From assembly GCA_027494055.1 (NCBI GenBank), contig JAOSJO010000001.1, forward strand, positions 682,001 through 746,000: a stretch of DNA of 64,000 nucleotides, read 5' to 3'. Below the pieces are notes generated by a model. That model ran no database searches and was not told where the DNA came from. It saw only the letters and a list, made by a program, of their open reading frames with translations. This document shows positions 53,629-63,624 of this stretch, in pieces (position 1 is the first letter of the stretch; each line of letters begins with the position of its first letter). The position numbers and the translations under genes were made by a program. The stretch comes from Anaerolineae bacterium (GTDB lineage: Bacteria; Chloroflexota; Anaerolineae; Aggregatilineales; JAFGMM01).

Positions 53629-54518
53629 TCACCTCCTCTCCTGCGCAATTCGTGTTAGGAACCATGTTCCCACAATGGCGAAGCAAAGACAATCGCCGCT
53701 GTAGTGCCCGCCTTCAGTTTTTGCCTTCAGGCTCGTTGCCCCTGAGCAACTCGATGTACTCAGGAGCTTGCCTTTGTCCTGCACTGTCCCTGCATAGTGC
53801 TCTAGAACTTCGCGAGCTCTACGCCTCATTGACTTGGCATCCGCAGTTACGGGTATACGCAAGGCCTTGCCGTTATCCCCCCTTGTTTCGATTATCAGCA
53901 GACAACTGAAGTCAGTTGCACGCACAACCTGCTGTATGAAGTCTTCAAGCGCTTTGGGTTCCAGATTGAAATAACACAGGATCATTGCGTCTGGCAGGTA
54001 GGTGTCGATTGTGGCAGCAGGATCTTTATGCGGATGCGGCCCCGTGTACTGCTTCCTCTCCTCTCCGAACCCTGCCACCACCACTCGCGGCTTACCTGTG
54101 CAGTCTATCCCGCCATAGGCAATGTCGCGCATCGAAAATTTGAGTGTGAACTCTCCGCATCGGCTTGGGTGCAATCTCGAGTACCATCTTGAGCACGAGT
54201 TGTGCCTTCGAGTCGACGCGCTCAATATCAAACAGCCATCTTGCTTTCGCGTCAGGGCCCTCAAGGTAATGCAGGGCTTCTATAAGCTTAGCCTCAATCT
54301 TGGGCGTCTGAAGCTGTTCCAACCTCCAAGTTGCATTGATGCACGTCACAAACAAGGCAACATAGGCCAGAACAACGAGCGCAGTAGGACTAATGTCCCC
54401 AACGTCGATTCCCCAACGCCGCGCCCATCATCAGCCCGAGACTGATACCGCCAGCGATAGCCCTCAACCGAGAATAGAACGCCCCAGACAGTTTGAGGAT
54501 GCTCTTCATACGTTCCAT
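53629..54518 (-). CDS. Protein of unknown function with N-terminal membrane helices (two frame changes)
   Basis: About 296 aa if joined, starting at ATG 54518 (MERMKSILKLSGAFYSRLRA). Two short membrane segments follow (AIAGGISLGLMMGAALG and ALVVLAYVALFVTCI), then a soluble part with AKLIEALHYLEGPDAKARWLFDIERVDSKAQL and, in the C-terminal half, VVVAGFGEERKQYTG and a Cys-rich end (STSSCSGATS, GDCLCFAIVG). Frame changes are near 54440 and 54150. I do not recognise the family. It is less G+C-rich than its neighbours and lies directly beside tRNA-Val, so horizontal acquisition is plausible. Confidence 0.55.
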
Positions 54519-54644
54519 CGCGCGCCCCCTTTTTGCTGCCACTCCAGTATGGGCGTTTTGCCTATGGCTGAGAAGGGGCTGTGCATGTCGGAGTCAGTCT
54601 CCCGGCGCGCTCCCCAAACCCCACGTTTCTGCGCCCTCCGCTAC

Positions 54645-54670
54645 AAAAAAGCCCGGCATCCCTGCCAGGC
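54645..54670 (-). terminator. Terminator of tRNA-Val
   Basis: On the minus strand GCCTGGC/GCCGGGC stem followed by six T. Confidence 0.8.
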
Positions 54671-54734
54671 CGGCCACGCAGAACGCCACGCCACCGTTGG
54701 CGCTTCGCGTTTCCTTTTGCATGTGGCGTCTCTA

Positions 54735-54808
54735 TGGGCGGTACAGGACTCGAACCTGTGACTTCTTCCTTGTAAGGGAAGCGCTCTAGCCAACTGAGCT
54801 AACCGCCC
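54735..54808 (-). tRNA. tRNA-Val (TAC)
   Basis: 74 nt: acceptor GGGCGGT/ACCGCCC, discriminator A, D stem GCTC/GAGC, anticodon stem CTTCC/GGAAG with loop CTTACAA (anticodon TAC), T arm ACAGG-TTCGAGT-CCTGT. The 3' CCA is not encoded. A terminator lies 65 bp downstream. Confidence 0.95.
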
Positions 54809-54863
54809 CTGTTGACGCGATTATACGGCGCGCCCTGGGGCGCGTCAAATGGTCTTAATGCCT

Positions 54864-56329
54864 TTATGGCAGCCACACCGGGCGGAAGGCGTTCGCCGCC
54901 AGGTTGTACGTGCGCCCTCCGGGTCTTCGAGCCACAGCCCGCCCTCGCGCTCGAACACGCGCCACTGGCCGTCCGGCGAGCGGTCCTCGCTGTTCACCTT
55001 GATCGGCGGCCCCGGCACCTGCGGCGCGATCTGCTGCGCCGGCTCCAGCGTGAACGTCTCCGGGTCCATCAGCCAGAAGATCGCCTCGACGTTCGCCTGC
55101 AGCGCGTCCTCCCACGCCCAGATGTCGTCAGCCGGCAGCGTCACCGGCTGGTAGGGCGTCTGGCGGACGAGCAGCCGGTCGCCCATCCAGCCGATTGCCT
55201 CGTAGTTGGTGTTTGGGTCAGCGCCCTGCAGCACCAGGCCCCGGTCGCCGGTCTCGGTGTTGATGTACCACAGCCGGCGCGGCCCCAGCGTCATCAGGCT
55301 GTCGGGCGTGAGCAGGTCCTGCCGCGAGACGTCGGCGCGGGTGAAGAGGATGGTCACGCCGTCGGGGAGCCAGAACGGCAGCGCGTCCAACTGCGCGACC
55401 GGGAGCGGGTCCGGCAGCGGCTCGATCGGGCGGCGCTGCGCCACGTTGTAGGCGTTCAGCACCGAGGCCATGATGTACGTCGGCCCGCTGATCGTGTCCT
55501 GCGTGACGCGGCACGCCGCCGCCAGCCGCGACCCATCGGGCGACCAGCTCAGCCAGGCCGTCTCGCTGCCGACCACGATGCCGCCCTCCGGGTACGCCGC
55601 GCACGCGATCTCCTCGGCGACGCTGCCCGGCTCCGGGTTGGGCTGGATGCGCACGAACCGGTTGAGCGCGTCGAACTCGGTGACGAACGCGCCGTCGGGG
55701 ATCCAGTAGGCGTCGTGCAGCGCGGGCGGCCCTGGCTCCACGTGGAGCGGCTGCGTGTTCCCGGTGGCGATGTCCACGCGCCACAGGTCGTTGGCGTAGG
55801 CGTCGTCGGGGTACTCCAGCACGTACAGCGCGGCCTCCTCCGGCGTGAGCAGGACGCGCTTGCACGCGCCCGGCTGGTCGAGGCACGCCTGGTACAGCTC
55901 AGGCCGGTCGATGTGGCGGACCGGCGGGGCCGGCAGCGCCTCGGCGGGCGCTGGCCCCAGGTAGGCGAGCTTCGTGGGGCTGGAGGGGTGCGGCACGGCG
56001 AGGATGATGTCGCGCGCCGCGTCGGTGATCTGCACCGGCGCGCAGTCGATAGGCGCGACCGCGCACCGCGCCTCCACCATCCACAGGTTGACCGCGCCGC
56101 TCGCCCCCGACACATACACGATGCGCCCGGTCGGTGGGGGCAGTGGGGTGGTGGACGCGGTCGGCGTGACCGTGGGCGTCGGCGTGGCGGTGGGCGTGGC
56201 CGTCGGGGTGGGGGTGTCGGTCGCCGTCGGGGTGAGGGTTGCGGTCGGGGTGGCGGTAGGCTCCGGCCCACACGCGGCGAGCGCCACCGCTGCAAGGATC
56301 AACAGCTTTGCCAGATTACGCACGCGCAT
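54864..56329 (-). CDS. Beta-propeller-like lipoprotein (one frame change near the end)
   Basis: About 488 aa from ATG 56329. The signal ends in the lipobox LAAC (residues 17-20), so the protein is a lipoprotein. A 35-residue Thr-Pro-Ala-Thr repeat follows, then a PD40/TolB-like beta-propeller: GRIVYVSGASGAVNLWMVEARC, LSWSPDGSRLAAAC, LPFWLPDGVTILFTRADVS, RLWYINTETGDRGLVLQGADP, SPDGQWRVFEREGGLWLEDP. Near 54915 the frame shifts, and the restored end is GRTYNLAANAFRPVWLP with stop at 54864. Two Cys in MVEARCAVAPIDCAP may be bonded. The role is probably extracellular scaffolding. It is convergent-free, read in the same direction as tRNA-Val. Confidence 0.8.
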
Positions 56330-56480
56330 CTTCGCCTCGCTCTTCGTTACCCATCTGCGGGAGCCGGCCTCGCTGTTGAGTATAGTACAGGCGACCGCGC
56401 AGGGCGATTGCGCGGCGCGCCACAACCGGCGTGCGAACAACGCGGGAATGTCACGTGCAGGGGCAGGCAGGGCGGGCGGC

Positions 56481-58142
56481 CTACATCCGCTCCGGCGTGG
56501 TCATGCCCATGAGCTTGAGCACGCGCTCGAAGACCACCTGCGCCGCTTTGTAGAGGCGCAGCCGCGCCTTCGCCAGGTCCGGCGGCGTCTCGGAGTGGAG
56601 CACGCGCACCGTCTCGTAGGTGCTGTGGAACACGCGCGCCAGGTCGAGCGCGTAGGCCGCCAGGTGGTGCGGCTCCAACTGGTCGACCGCAAACGCGACC
56701 ACCTCCGGCAGCGCCAGCAGCTTGCGGATCAGGCGCAGCTCGCGCGGGTCGGTGAGCAAGCTCACGTCCGCGTCCGCGTCGGTGACGCCCGCCTCCGCCG
56801 CCTGCCGCGCCACCCCCAGGCAGCGCACGTAGGCGTACTGAATCGTGTACACCGGGTTCTCGTCCGATTGCGCCTTGGCGCGTTCGAGGTCGAAGGCCAT
56901 GTGCGCGTCGGGCTTGTAGGCCAGGATGAAGTAGCGCACCGCGTCGCGGCCCACCTCGTCCACCAGCTCGTCGAGGGTCACAAACTGGCCTTTGCGCTTG
57001 CTCATGCGCCTGGCCTCGTCGCCCTCGACCAGGATCACGGCCTGGTGGATGAGGACGTGGATCGGCGCGGGGTCGTAGCCGGCGGCTGCCACGCCCGCCG
57101 CGACCGCCGGGTACTCGGCGGCGTGGTCTGGCCCGAAGATGTCGATGATGCGGTCGAAGCCGCGCTCCAGCTTGTTGATGTGGTAGGCGATGTCCGGCGT
57201 GACGTAGGTCGGCTCGCCGCTGCCCTTGATCAGCACGCGGTCTTTGTCCGCGCCGAAGCGGGTCATGCGGAGCCAGGTCGCGCCGTCCGCGTCGTAGACG
57301 TAATCCTTCGTGCGCAACAGCGCGATCAACTCGCGCACCGCGCCGCTCTCGTACAGCGAGTTCTCGTTGAACCACTCGTCGAACACCACGCCGATGCGTC
57401 GCAGCGAGCTGCGGATGTGCGCGAAGATGGTGTTTTCCGCGATTTCCTTGAAAGCAGGCCAGTCCTCATCCCCGCAGCGCATCGCCGTGCTCGTAGACCA
57501 CGCTGGCGGCGATCCAGCGCAGGTACTGGCCCTGGTAGCCGTCCTCCGGGAAGTCGAACGGCTCGCCAAGCATCTCCAGGTAGCGCGCCTTGAGGCTCTT
57601 GCCCAGCACTTCCATCTGGCGGCCGGCGTTGTTGAAGTAGTACTCGCGCTCGGTGGCGTAACCGGCGGCGGTCAGCAGGTTGGCGAGCGTGTCGCCCATC
57701 ACCGCGCCGCGCGTGTGCCCGATGGTGATCGGGCCGCTGGGGTTGGCGCTCACGAACTCCACCTGCGCCTTGCGCCCCGCGCCCACGTCGATGCTGCCGA
57801 CGCGCTCCGGCCCTCTTCGAGGATGGCGGTGGTCTGCTGCGCCAGCCACGCCTCGCTGAGCCAGAAGTTGAGGAAACCCGGCCCCGCCACCTCGACCTTG
57901 CCCACGAAATCCGCCGCCGGCAGGTGGCCGGCGATGGCCTCAGCGACCTTGCGCGGGGCCATCCCGGCGGGTTTCGCCAGTTGCAGCGCCACCGGCACGG
58001 CGTAATCGCCGCGCGCTTCGTTGTCGGATTGGTTGACCGGGATGGCGTCAGGGAGGTCGAAGGCGGGAAGCGCGCCTGCGGCCTGCGCGTCGGCGATGGC
58101 GCGCCGGGTGAGGTCGGCGATTTCCACGGTGAGGCGTTTCAA
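56481..58142 (-). CDS. argS: Arginyl-tRNA synthetase (two frame changes)
   Basis: About 553 aa. The N-terminal additional domain (FDLPDAIPVNQSDNEARGDYAVPVALQLAKPAG) is normal for ArgRS. The signature 'HIGH' motif reads GHTRGA in VSANPSGPITIGHTRGAVMGD, and the KMSKS loop is RRMSKRKGQFVTL. The C-terminal anticodon-binding domain (YAYVRCLGVARQAA, HSTYETVRVLHSETPPDLAKARLRLYKAAQ...) closes with MGMTTPERM, as usual. Frame changes are near 57815 (ILEEG to PERVGSIDVGAGRKAQVEF) and 57475 (HGDALR to MRCGDEDWPAFKEIAE). Because the gene is essential and normally single-copy, these breaks are best explained as sequence errors. Confidence 0.95.
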
Positions 58143-58268
58143 GTTGTGCGCTCCTGTCGGCAGGATGGTCCGGGATGTCCAGATGCGCTGCGTATTCTAC
58201 CAGCGCCGCCGCCTGAAACCAAGGCCGGCGCGGGTTGGGGTCCGCGCCGGCCCGCGCCGCAGCGCGCG

Positions 58269-59798
58269 TCAACCGGCCTCGGCGATCATGTCATAGATGG
58301 GCAGCAGGGCGTGGTACGCGGCCTCGAAGATCGGGTAGACCTGCGCGTACACCGCCTCGGCGGCAGGGTCGGGCGCAATGGTCTCAGCGATCTGGTTCAT
58401 CTGCTCGATCATCGCGAAGCCTGGATACAGGCCCACCCCCACGCCGCCCGCCAGCGCCGCGCCCATCGATGTCGCCTCCTCCAGGATCGAGAGCCGGTGC
58501 ACCGGCATCCCGTAGAGGTCTGCCATGATCTGGTTCCAGAAGCGCCCGCGCGCCCCGCCGCCGATGAGGCGCATCGCCTGGATCGCCGCGCCCTGCGCGC
58601 GGAAGGCGTCGAGGATCACGCGCAGGTTCATCGTCACCCCTTCCAGCACCGCGCGGATCAGGTCGGCGCGCGTGTGCCGGATGGTCAGCCCGATGAAGCC
58701 CCCGCGCGCGCGGGGGTTCCAGCGCGGGCTGCGCTCGCCCATCAGGTAGGGCAGGAAGAGCAGCCCGTTCGCGCCAGGGGGCGACTGCGCCGCTTCCAGG
58801 TTCATCACCTCGTAGCTGCTGACGCCGAGCGACGCGGCGGCCTGCGTCTCAAGCGGGCAGAGCTGGTCGCGCGCCCACTGGTAGGACGCGCCGGCGGCCT
58901 GCATCGTGCCGGTGGGCATGAACATGCCCGGCACCACGTGGCCGAAGGTGAACGTCTTGAAGTTCGGGTCGTAGATCGGCCTGTGCGTCGAGAGCGCAAT
59001 CCACGACGAGGAGCCGATGTAGTTGTAGGCGCTCCCCTCTTCGATGACGCCTGCGCCCACCGCCGCGCACGCGCCGTCGCCGCCGCCGATCACGACCGGC
59101 GTCCCTGCCGCGACCCCGACCTCGTCAGCGACCCCGGCGCGCACCTCGCCCACCACGTCGATGGACAGGCGCAGGTCGGGCAGTTGCGCCGGGTCAATCT
59201 GCGCCGCCTCGATAATGCGCTCCGACCAGACGCCCCGCTCCAGGTCGTAGAGGTTCATGCTCGACCCGTCGGAGGGGTCGGTGACGAACGCACCGGTCAG
59301 CCGGGCGACAATCGAGTCCTTGGCGTGGACGAACTTGTACGCCGCCTTGAACACGTCGGGCTGGTGGTCGCGCAGCCACAGCATCTTGCACAGCGAGTAC
59401 GAGGCGCTCAGTCGGTGGCCGGTGATGCGGTACACCTCTTCCGGGGGGACGCGCGCGCCCAGCCAGCGCTCCTGCTCAACGGAACGCTGGTCCGCCCAGA
59501 TGATGGCTTTGCGCAGGGGCCGCGCGTCCCGATCCAACGGAACGCAGCCCATCATCTGCCCGCTGAACGTGATGCAGGTGATGTCGCCGGCGGCCACGCC
59601 CGTCTCGTGGAGCAGCTTCCGGGTGGCAAGACACACCGCCTGCCACCAGTCGTCCGGGTTCTGCTCCGCCCAGCCCGTATGGGCATATTCGGTACTGTAG
59701 CTCGCGAGGGCGCTGCCCACGAGCGCGCCCTCCCGGTCGTAGAGCGACGCCTTGTTGCCGGTGGTCCCCAGGTCGTGCGCGAGCACAAAGCTTTTCAT
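58269..59798 (-). CDS. FGGY-family sugar kinase, xylulokinase-like
   Basis: An intact 509-aa ASKHA-fold kinase. LAHDLGTTGNKASLYD is the phosphate-1 loop; the substrate-binding GQMMGCVPLD and WADQRS, the catalytic Asp in IGGGDGACAAVGAG, and the GGGARGRFWNQIMADLYGMPV adenosine motif are present. It phosphorylates a sugar or polyol such as xylulose with ATP. Subfamily identity cannot be fixed from sequence alone. It lies 59 bp downstream of the aldo/keto reductase gene on the same strand, and both are divergent from the GntR regulator and ABC transporter, so all belong to one sugar-use locus. Confidence 0.88.
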   Translation of the reverse strand: MKSFVLAHDLGTTGNKASLYDREGALVGSALASYSTEYAHTGWAEQNPDDWWQAVCLATRKLLHETGVAAGDITCITFSGQMMGCVPLDRDARPLRKAIIWADQRSVEQERWLGARVPPEEVYRITGHRLSASYSLCKMLWLRDHQPDVFKAAYKFVHAKDSIVARLTGAFVTDPSDGSSMNLYDLERGVWSERIIEAAQIDPAQLPDLRLSIDVVGEVRAGVADEVGVAAGTPVVIGGGDGACAAVGAGVIEEGSAYNYIGSSSWIALSTHRPIYDPNFKTFTFGHVVPGMFMPTGTMQAAGASYQWARDQLCPLETQAAASLGVSSYEVMNLEAAQSPPGANGLLFLPYLMGERSPRWNPRARGGFIGLTIRHTRADLIRAVLEGVTMNLRVILDAFRAQGAAIQAMRLIGGGARGRFWNQIMADLYGMPVHRLSILEEATSMGAALAGGVGVGLYPGFAMIEQMNQIAETIAPDPAAEAVYAQVYPIFEAAYHALLPIYDMIAEAG

Positions 59799-59857
59799 GG
59801 TGATCTACCCCACGTGTTGCGGCGCATCCGGCCCGGCCAGAGCCGCGCCGGCCTGCG

Positions 59858-60862
59858 TCACGCGCGCTTGCGCGTGTAGCGGCTGATGAAGCTGTACGGC
59901 GACGGCAGCGGCACATCGCTGGCGGCGTTGAGCCGGGCGACCTCGTCATCGGTCAGCGCCCAGCCCACGCTCCCCAGGTTGGTCTCCAGTTGCTCGCGCG
60001 TGCGCGCGCCGAAGATCGGCGCGGTGACGCCCGGCTGCCGCAGCACCCAGTTCAGCGCCACCTGCGCGACTGTCTTGCCGCGCGCCGCCGCGACCTCGTC
60101 CAGGGCGTCGATGATGCGGTAGGTGTGCTCGCTCTCGCGCTGTTCGGGCAGGTCGTCCCAGCGGTCCGCGCGCCCGACGCGGCTCTCCGGGTCAGGGTCC
60201 TGGCCCCGGCGGTACTTCCCCGTGAGCCACCCGCCGGCCAGCGGCGACCAGGGGAGGACGCCGATGCCCTGCTCGCGGCAGAGCGGCAGCAGCTCCCATT
60301 CGGTGCTGCGCACGAGCAGGCTGTACTCCGGTTGCAGGCAGTCGAACCGCGCCCAGCAGTGCATCTGGCTGAGCATGATCGCGTGCATGAGTTGGGAGGC
60401 GGTGTAGTTGGAAGCGCCCAGGTAACGCACCTTGCCCGCCGTCACCAGGTCGTCGAGGGCGCGCAGCGTCTCCTCCAGCGGCGTGGAGGCGTCCCAGCAG
60501 TGCATCTGGTAGAGGTCAACGTAGTTGGTTTGCAGGCGGCGCAGGCTGCGGTCGATCTGGTCGTGAATGTGCTTGCGCGTCAGGCCGGTGTCGTTCGGAC
60601 CTTCCCCGGCGGGGAAGAAGACTTTCGTGGCGATGACGAGCTTCGCGCGGTCGCCCTGGCGCTTGAGCCAGTTGCCGAGGATCGTCTCAGACCGGCCCTC
60701 GTTGTAGATGTTGGACGTGTCGAAGAAGTTGCCGCCAGCCTCGACGAAGCGATCCATCATGACGTGCGCGTCGGCTTCTTCAGTGCACCAGCCAAACGTC
60801 TGCGTCCCAAAGCACAGCTCCGAGACCTTCAGGCCGGTCCGCCCCATGAAGCGATAGTCCAC
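59858..60862 (-). CDS. Aldo/keto reductase
   Basis: 334 aa. The start is GTG 60862 with GGAGG 8-9 nt upstream; the longer in-frame version adds only a basic leader. The catalytic tetrad is visible: Asp in [11 protein letters not shown], Tyr in SNIY, Lys in VIATKVFF, His in YQMHCWD. Other family segments: [24 protein letters not shown] and [24 protein letters not shown]-dependent reduction of an aldehyde or ketone sugar derivative is expected. It is upstream of the FGGY kinase and divergent from the GntR regulator (180 bp between starts). Confidence 0.9.
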   Translation of the reverse strand: MDYRFMGRTGLKVSELCFGTQTFGWCTEEADAHVMMDRFVEAGGNFFDTSNIYNEGRSETILGNWLKRQGDRAKLVIATKVFFPAGEGPNDTGLTRKHIHDQIDRSLRRLQTNYVDLYQMHCWDASTPLEETLRALDDLVTAGKVRYLGASNYTASQLMHAIMLSQMHCWARFDCLQPEYSLLVRSTEWELLPLCREQGIGVLPWSPLAGGWLTGKYRRGQDPDPESRVGRADRWDDLPEQRESEHTYRIIDALDEVAAARGKTVAQVALNWVLRQPGVTAPIFGARTREQLETNLGSVGWALTDDEVARLNAASDVPLPSPYSFISRYTRKRA

Positions 60863-60999
60863 GGTCCTTTCCTCCTGTTTGGTTAAGCGGTGTGCGCGGG
60901 ATCGATTCATGCCAGTGCCCCCTTACCACAGATTTGAGGGTGTGGTCGTGCAGCCAAAGCAACAGCGAGGCACCAACCCGCGCGGCGCGGCAAGATATA

Positions 61000-61028
61000 T
61001 TGACGTTCATTCGTTTTACCAGTATAAT
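61000..61028 (+). promoter_or_regulatory. Promoter of the GntR regulator gene
   Basis: TTGACG (61000-61005), 17-bp spacer, perfect TATAAT (61023-61028); transcription would start near 61035. Confidence 0.88.
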
Positions 61029-61037
61029 GCTAAGTGT

Positions 61038-61057
61038 CTGTAATGACAAGATTACAG
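61038..61057. promoter_or_regulatory. Likely GntR operator overlapping the start region
   Basis: Inverted repeat CTGTAAT-6 bp-ATTACAG, directly after the transcription start. A repressor bound here would block its own transcription. Confidence 0.6.
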
Positions 61058-61910
61058 GATAACAGGTTGAGACAGATCGATAAGGACAGCCCTGTCCCCT
61101 ACTACGCCCAGGTCAAGGAGGCGCTCCAGGCGCAAATCCGGCAGGGCGAGTGGCAGGCCGACGACCAGCTCCCAGGCGAGCCGGAGCTGTGTCGCATTTT
61201 CGACGTCAGCCGGACGGTGATCCGCCAGGCGCTCAACGAGCTGTGGCACGAGGGCCTGATTGTCCGCCGGAAGGGGCGGGGGACCTTGTCGCCGAACCCA
61301 AGATCAGCGGCAGCCTGGTCCAGAAGCTTACCGGCTTTCACGAGGACATGGTGAGCCAGGGCTACACGCCGGTGACGCAGACGCTCCAGCAGGAGAGCGT
61401 GCCCGCCCCGCCGAAGGTGGCGCAGTATCTGAACATCGAGGTCGATACACCGGTCATCGAGATCGAGCGCCTGCGTTTCGTGCTCGACGAGCCGGTCGTG
61501 CTGGTGACGACGTACATCCCCATGCGCTGTGTCCCGACCTGCTCTACGCCGACCTGTCGCAGCAATCGCTCTACGCCTTCCTGGAGCGGCAGTGTGGCCT
61601 GACGATTGTGCATGGGCGGCGCTCCATCGAAGCGGTGCCGGCTAACGCGCACGAGGCGCGCCTGCTGCGGATCAAGCAGGGCGCGCCGCTCATCCTGCTC
61701 GACAGCGTGAGCTACCTGAGCGATGGTACCGCGATTGAGTACTACCACGCGCTCCACCGGGGCGACCGGTCGCGGTTTGAGGTGGAGTTGGTCCGCGTGC
61801 AGGAACAGGGAAGCACGCGGACGGTGCTCGGCCCTGCGCCGGGGACGTTTGCCACCGGGAACCGCGTCATCAGCGCCCCGTCGGGCGGTCGCCAGACCGA
61901 GGAGCGCTAG
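61043..61910 (+). CDS. GntR/HutC-family transcriptional repressor (two frame changes)
   Basis: About 288 aa. ATG 61043 lies within the operator and only 8 nt after the expected transcript start, so translation may instead begin at TTG 61067 with AGGATAACAGG before it. The winged helix (SPVPYYAQVKEALQAQIRQGEWQADDQLPGEPELCRIFDVSRTVIRQALNELWHEGLIVRRKGRGT, named by its ends) is typical GntR; the UTRA ligand-binding domain (HEDMVSQGYTPVTQTL, SYLSDGTAIEYYHALHRGDRSRFEVEL) is typical HutC. Frame changes are near 61287 (KGRGT to FVAEPKISGSLVQKL) and 61535 (VTTYIP to LCPDLLYADLSQQSLYAF). It probably responds to a sugar phosphate or derivative of the locus. Confidence 0.88.
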
Positions 61911-62058
61911 CCAACACCCAGGGACCGGCGCGCAGTGCGCTGGGACTGCTGAAGCAGCACCGGTGTTACGAAGGGAGGTTGATGCAGAAGAGTCAGTACA
62001 GATCAGGTGTCCGTTGTCCGCATTTCCTTCAACTTATCACACGTGAGGAGGTCAAGAC

Positions 62059-63528
62059 ATGAGGAAGTTGACTGCCGTCCTTCTGGTGGCGTTGCTCGTG
62101 ATCGGCATCGCGCCGGCGTCCGCACAGGAACAGCCGTTCGCGGGGCAGACCGTGGTGGTCGTGACCCAGACAGGCCGCTCCATCGGCGGCCCCATCGAAG
62201 ACTACGCGCCTGAGTGGGAAGCGATGACCGGCGGCAATGTCGAGTTGCAGCAGTTCGCGTTCGGCGAGCTGTTCGAGAAGATGATTACCGCCTTCGAGAC
62301 CGGCTCCATCGACTACGATATGCTCGTGTTCCCGGCTGACTGGGCTGGCGACTTCATGGGGCCGGGGTACCTGGAGCCAATCCCGCAGGACATCCTCGAC
62401 AAGGTCGACATGGATGACGTCATCTCGCTGTACCGCGACCGCATCATCGCCTGGGGCGACGCCATCTACGCGCTCCCCTATGACGGCGACGCCCACATGC
62501 TCTACTACCGCAAGGACCTGCTGAACAACGAAGAATACCAGGCCGAGTTCGAGGCCGAGTATGGGTACCCGCTCGCCGAGCCGACGACGTGGCCGCAGTA
62601 CATGGATATGGCCGCGTTCTTCAACGGCAAGGAAGTGGAGACCGCTGGCGAGGTCGCGCCGATCTACGGCGTGCTGGAGGCGCAGCGCCGCAACGCCCAG
62701 AGCTACTGGGTCTTCCTCTCGCACGCTGCGGGCTACGGGAAGATTCCCGGCAACCCGTGCTTCTTCTTTAGCTGCGAGGACATGACCCCGCAGGTCAACA
62801 ACCCTGGCTGGGTGCAGGCCCTTGAGGACTACGTCGCCATCTCGCAGTATGGCCCGGCGGAGATGATCAACTACGACGTGGCCGACACGCGCATCCACTA
62901 CCCCGCCGGCATGTCGGTGTTCAACATCGACTGGGGCGACGTGGGCACGATCTCCATCGACGAGACCCGGTCGGTCATCAAGGGCGATGTGGGCTTTGCC
63001 CCGCTGCCGGGCGGCGACCGGTACTGGAACTACGAGACGGGCGAGTGGGTCGAGGAAGCGAACCCGGCCCCGTTCATCGCCTTCGGCGGCTGGATCATCG
63101 GCGTGGCGGCCGGCAGCGATGCCAAGGAAGCCGCGCTGGACTTTGCCGCGTACATGGCCGCGCCCGAAATGGTCAACCGGCTGGCCGTCGCGCCTGACAC
63201 GGGCATCAACCCGTCGCGCTTCAGCCAGCTTGAGAACGTGCAGATGTGGGTTGACGCCGGCTTCGACCAGGAAAGCGCCGAGGACTACCTGGACGCCATC
63301 CTGAACACCATCAACCACCCGAACGCCGTGCTTGACCTGCGCATCATCGGCTCTGCCGAGTACCTGCAGACGCTGGACGTTGCGGTCAGCCGCGCCGTGG
63401 CGGGCGAGGTCAGCCCGCAGGAGGCGCTGGACGAACTCGCCACACAGTGGGACGAGATCACCGACCGCCTGGGCCGCGAAGCCCAGTTGGAGCAGTATCG
63501 CAACGCGGTGGGCTGGACCGGCATGTAG
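62059..63528 (+). CDS. ABC transporter extracellular sugar-binding protein
   Basis: An intact 489-aa family-1 solute-binding protein. ATG 62059 has GAGGAGG 9 nt upstream and a signal peptide (LTAVLLVALLVIGIAPASAQ). The mature part has the usual features of the type: DMLVFPADWAGDFMGPGYLEPI, ALPYDGDAHMLYYRKDLL and a C-terminal set of helices. A disulfide is possible from GNPCFFFSCEDM. It binds a sugar outside the membrane and hands it to the permease encoded next. It is 148 bp downstream of the GntR gene and shares the locus with the FGGY kinase and aldo/keto reductase. I see no strong separate promoter, so read-through from 61000 is possible. Confidence 0.9.
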   Translation: MRKLTAVLLVALLVIGIAPASAQEQPFAGQTVVVVTQTGRSIGGPIEDYAPEWEAMTGGNVELQQFAFGELFEKMITAFETGSIDYDMLVFPADWAGDFMGPGYLEPIPQDILDKVDMDDVISLYRDRIIAWGDAIYALPYDGDAHMLYYRKDLLNNEEYQAEFEAEYGYPLAEPTTWPQYMDMAAFFNGKEVETAGEVAPIYGVLEAQRRNAQSYWVFLSHAAGYGKIPGNPCFFFSCEDMTPQVNNPGWVQALEDYVAISQYGPAEMINYDVADTRIHYPAGMSVFNIDWGDVGTISIDETRSVIKGDVGFAPLPGGDRYWNYETGEWVEEANPAPFIAFGGWIIGVAAGSDAKEAALDFAAYMAAPEMVNRLAVAPDTGINPSRFSQLENVQMWVDAGFDQESAEDYLDAILNTINHPNAVLDLRIIGSAEYLQTLDVAVSRAVAGEVSPQEALDELATQWDEITDRLGREAQLEQYRNAVGWTGM

Positions 63529-63547
63529 GCCACCCGCCCGGCACTTC

Positions 63548-63581
63548 AGGGCGCTACATCGTATGGGCGGTGTAGCGCCCT
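63548..63581. promoter_or_regulatory. Stem-loop between binding protein and permease genes
   Basis: An 11-bp perfect stem AGGGCGCTACA/TGTAGCGCCCT with a 12-nt loop and no T tail; TATAAT follows at 63587-63592. Typical of intercistronic hairpins that stabilise the upstream mRNA of transport operons. Confidence 0.6.
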
Positions 63582-63624
63582 ATCGTTATAATTCAGGCGG
63601 CCACACTCATGAGAGGAGGAGGCC

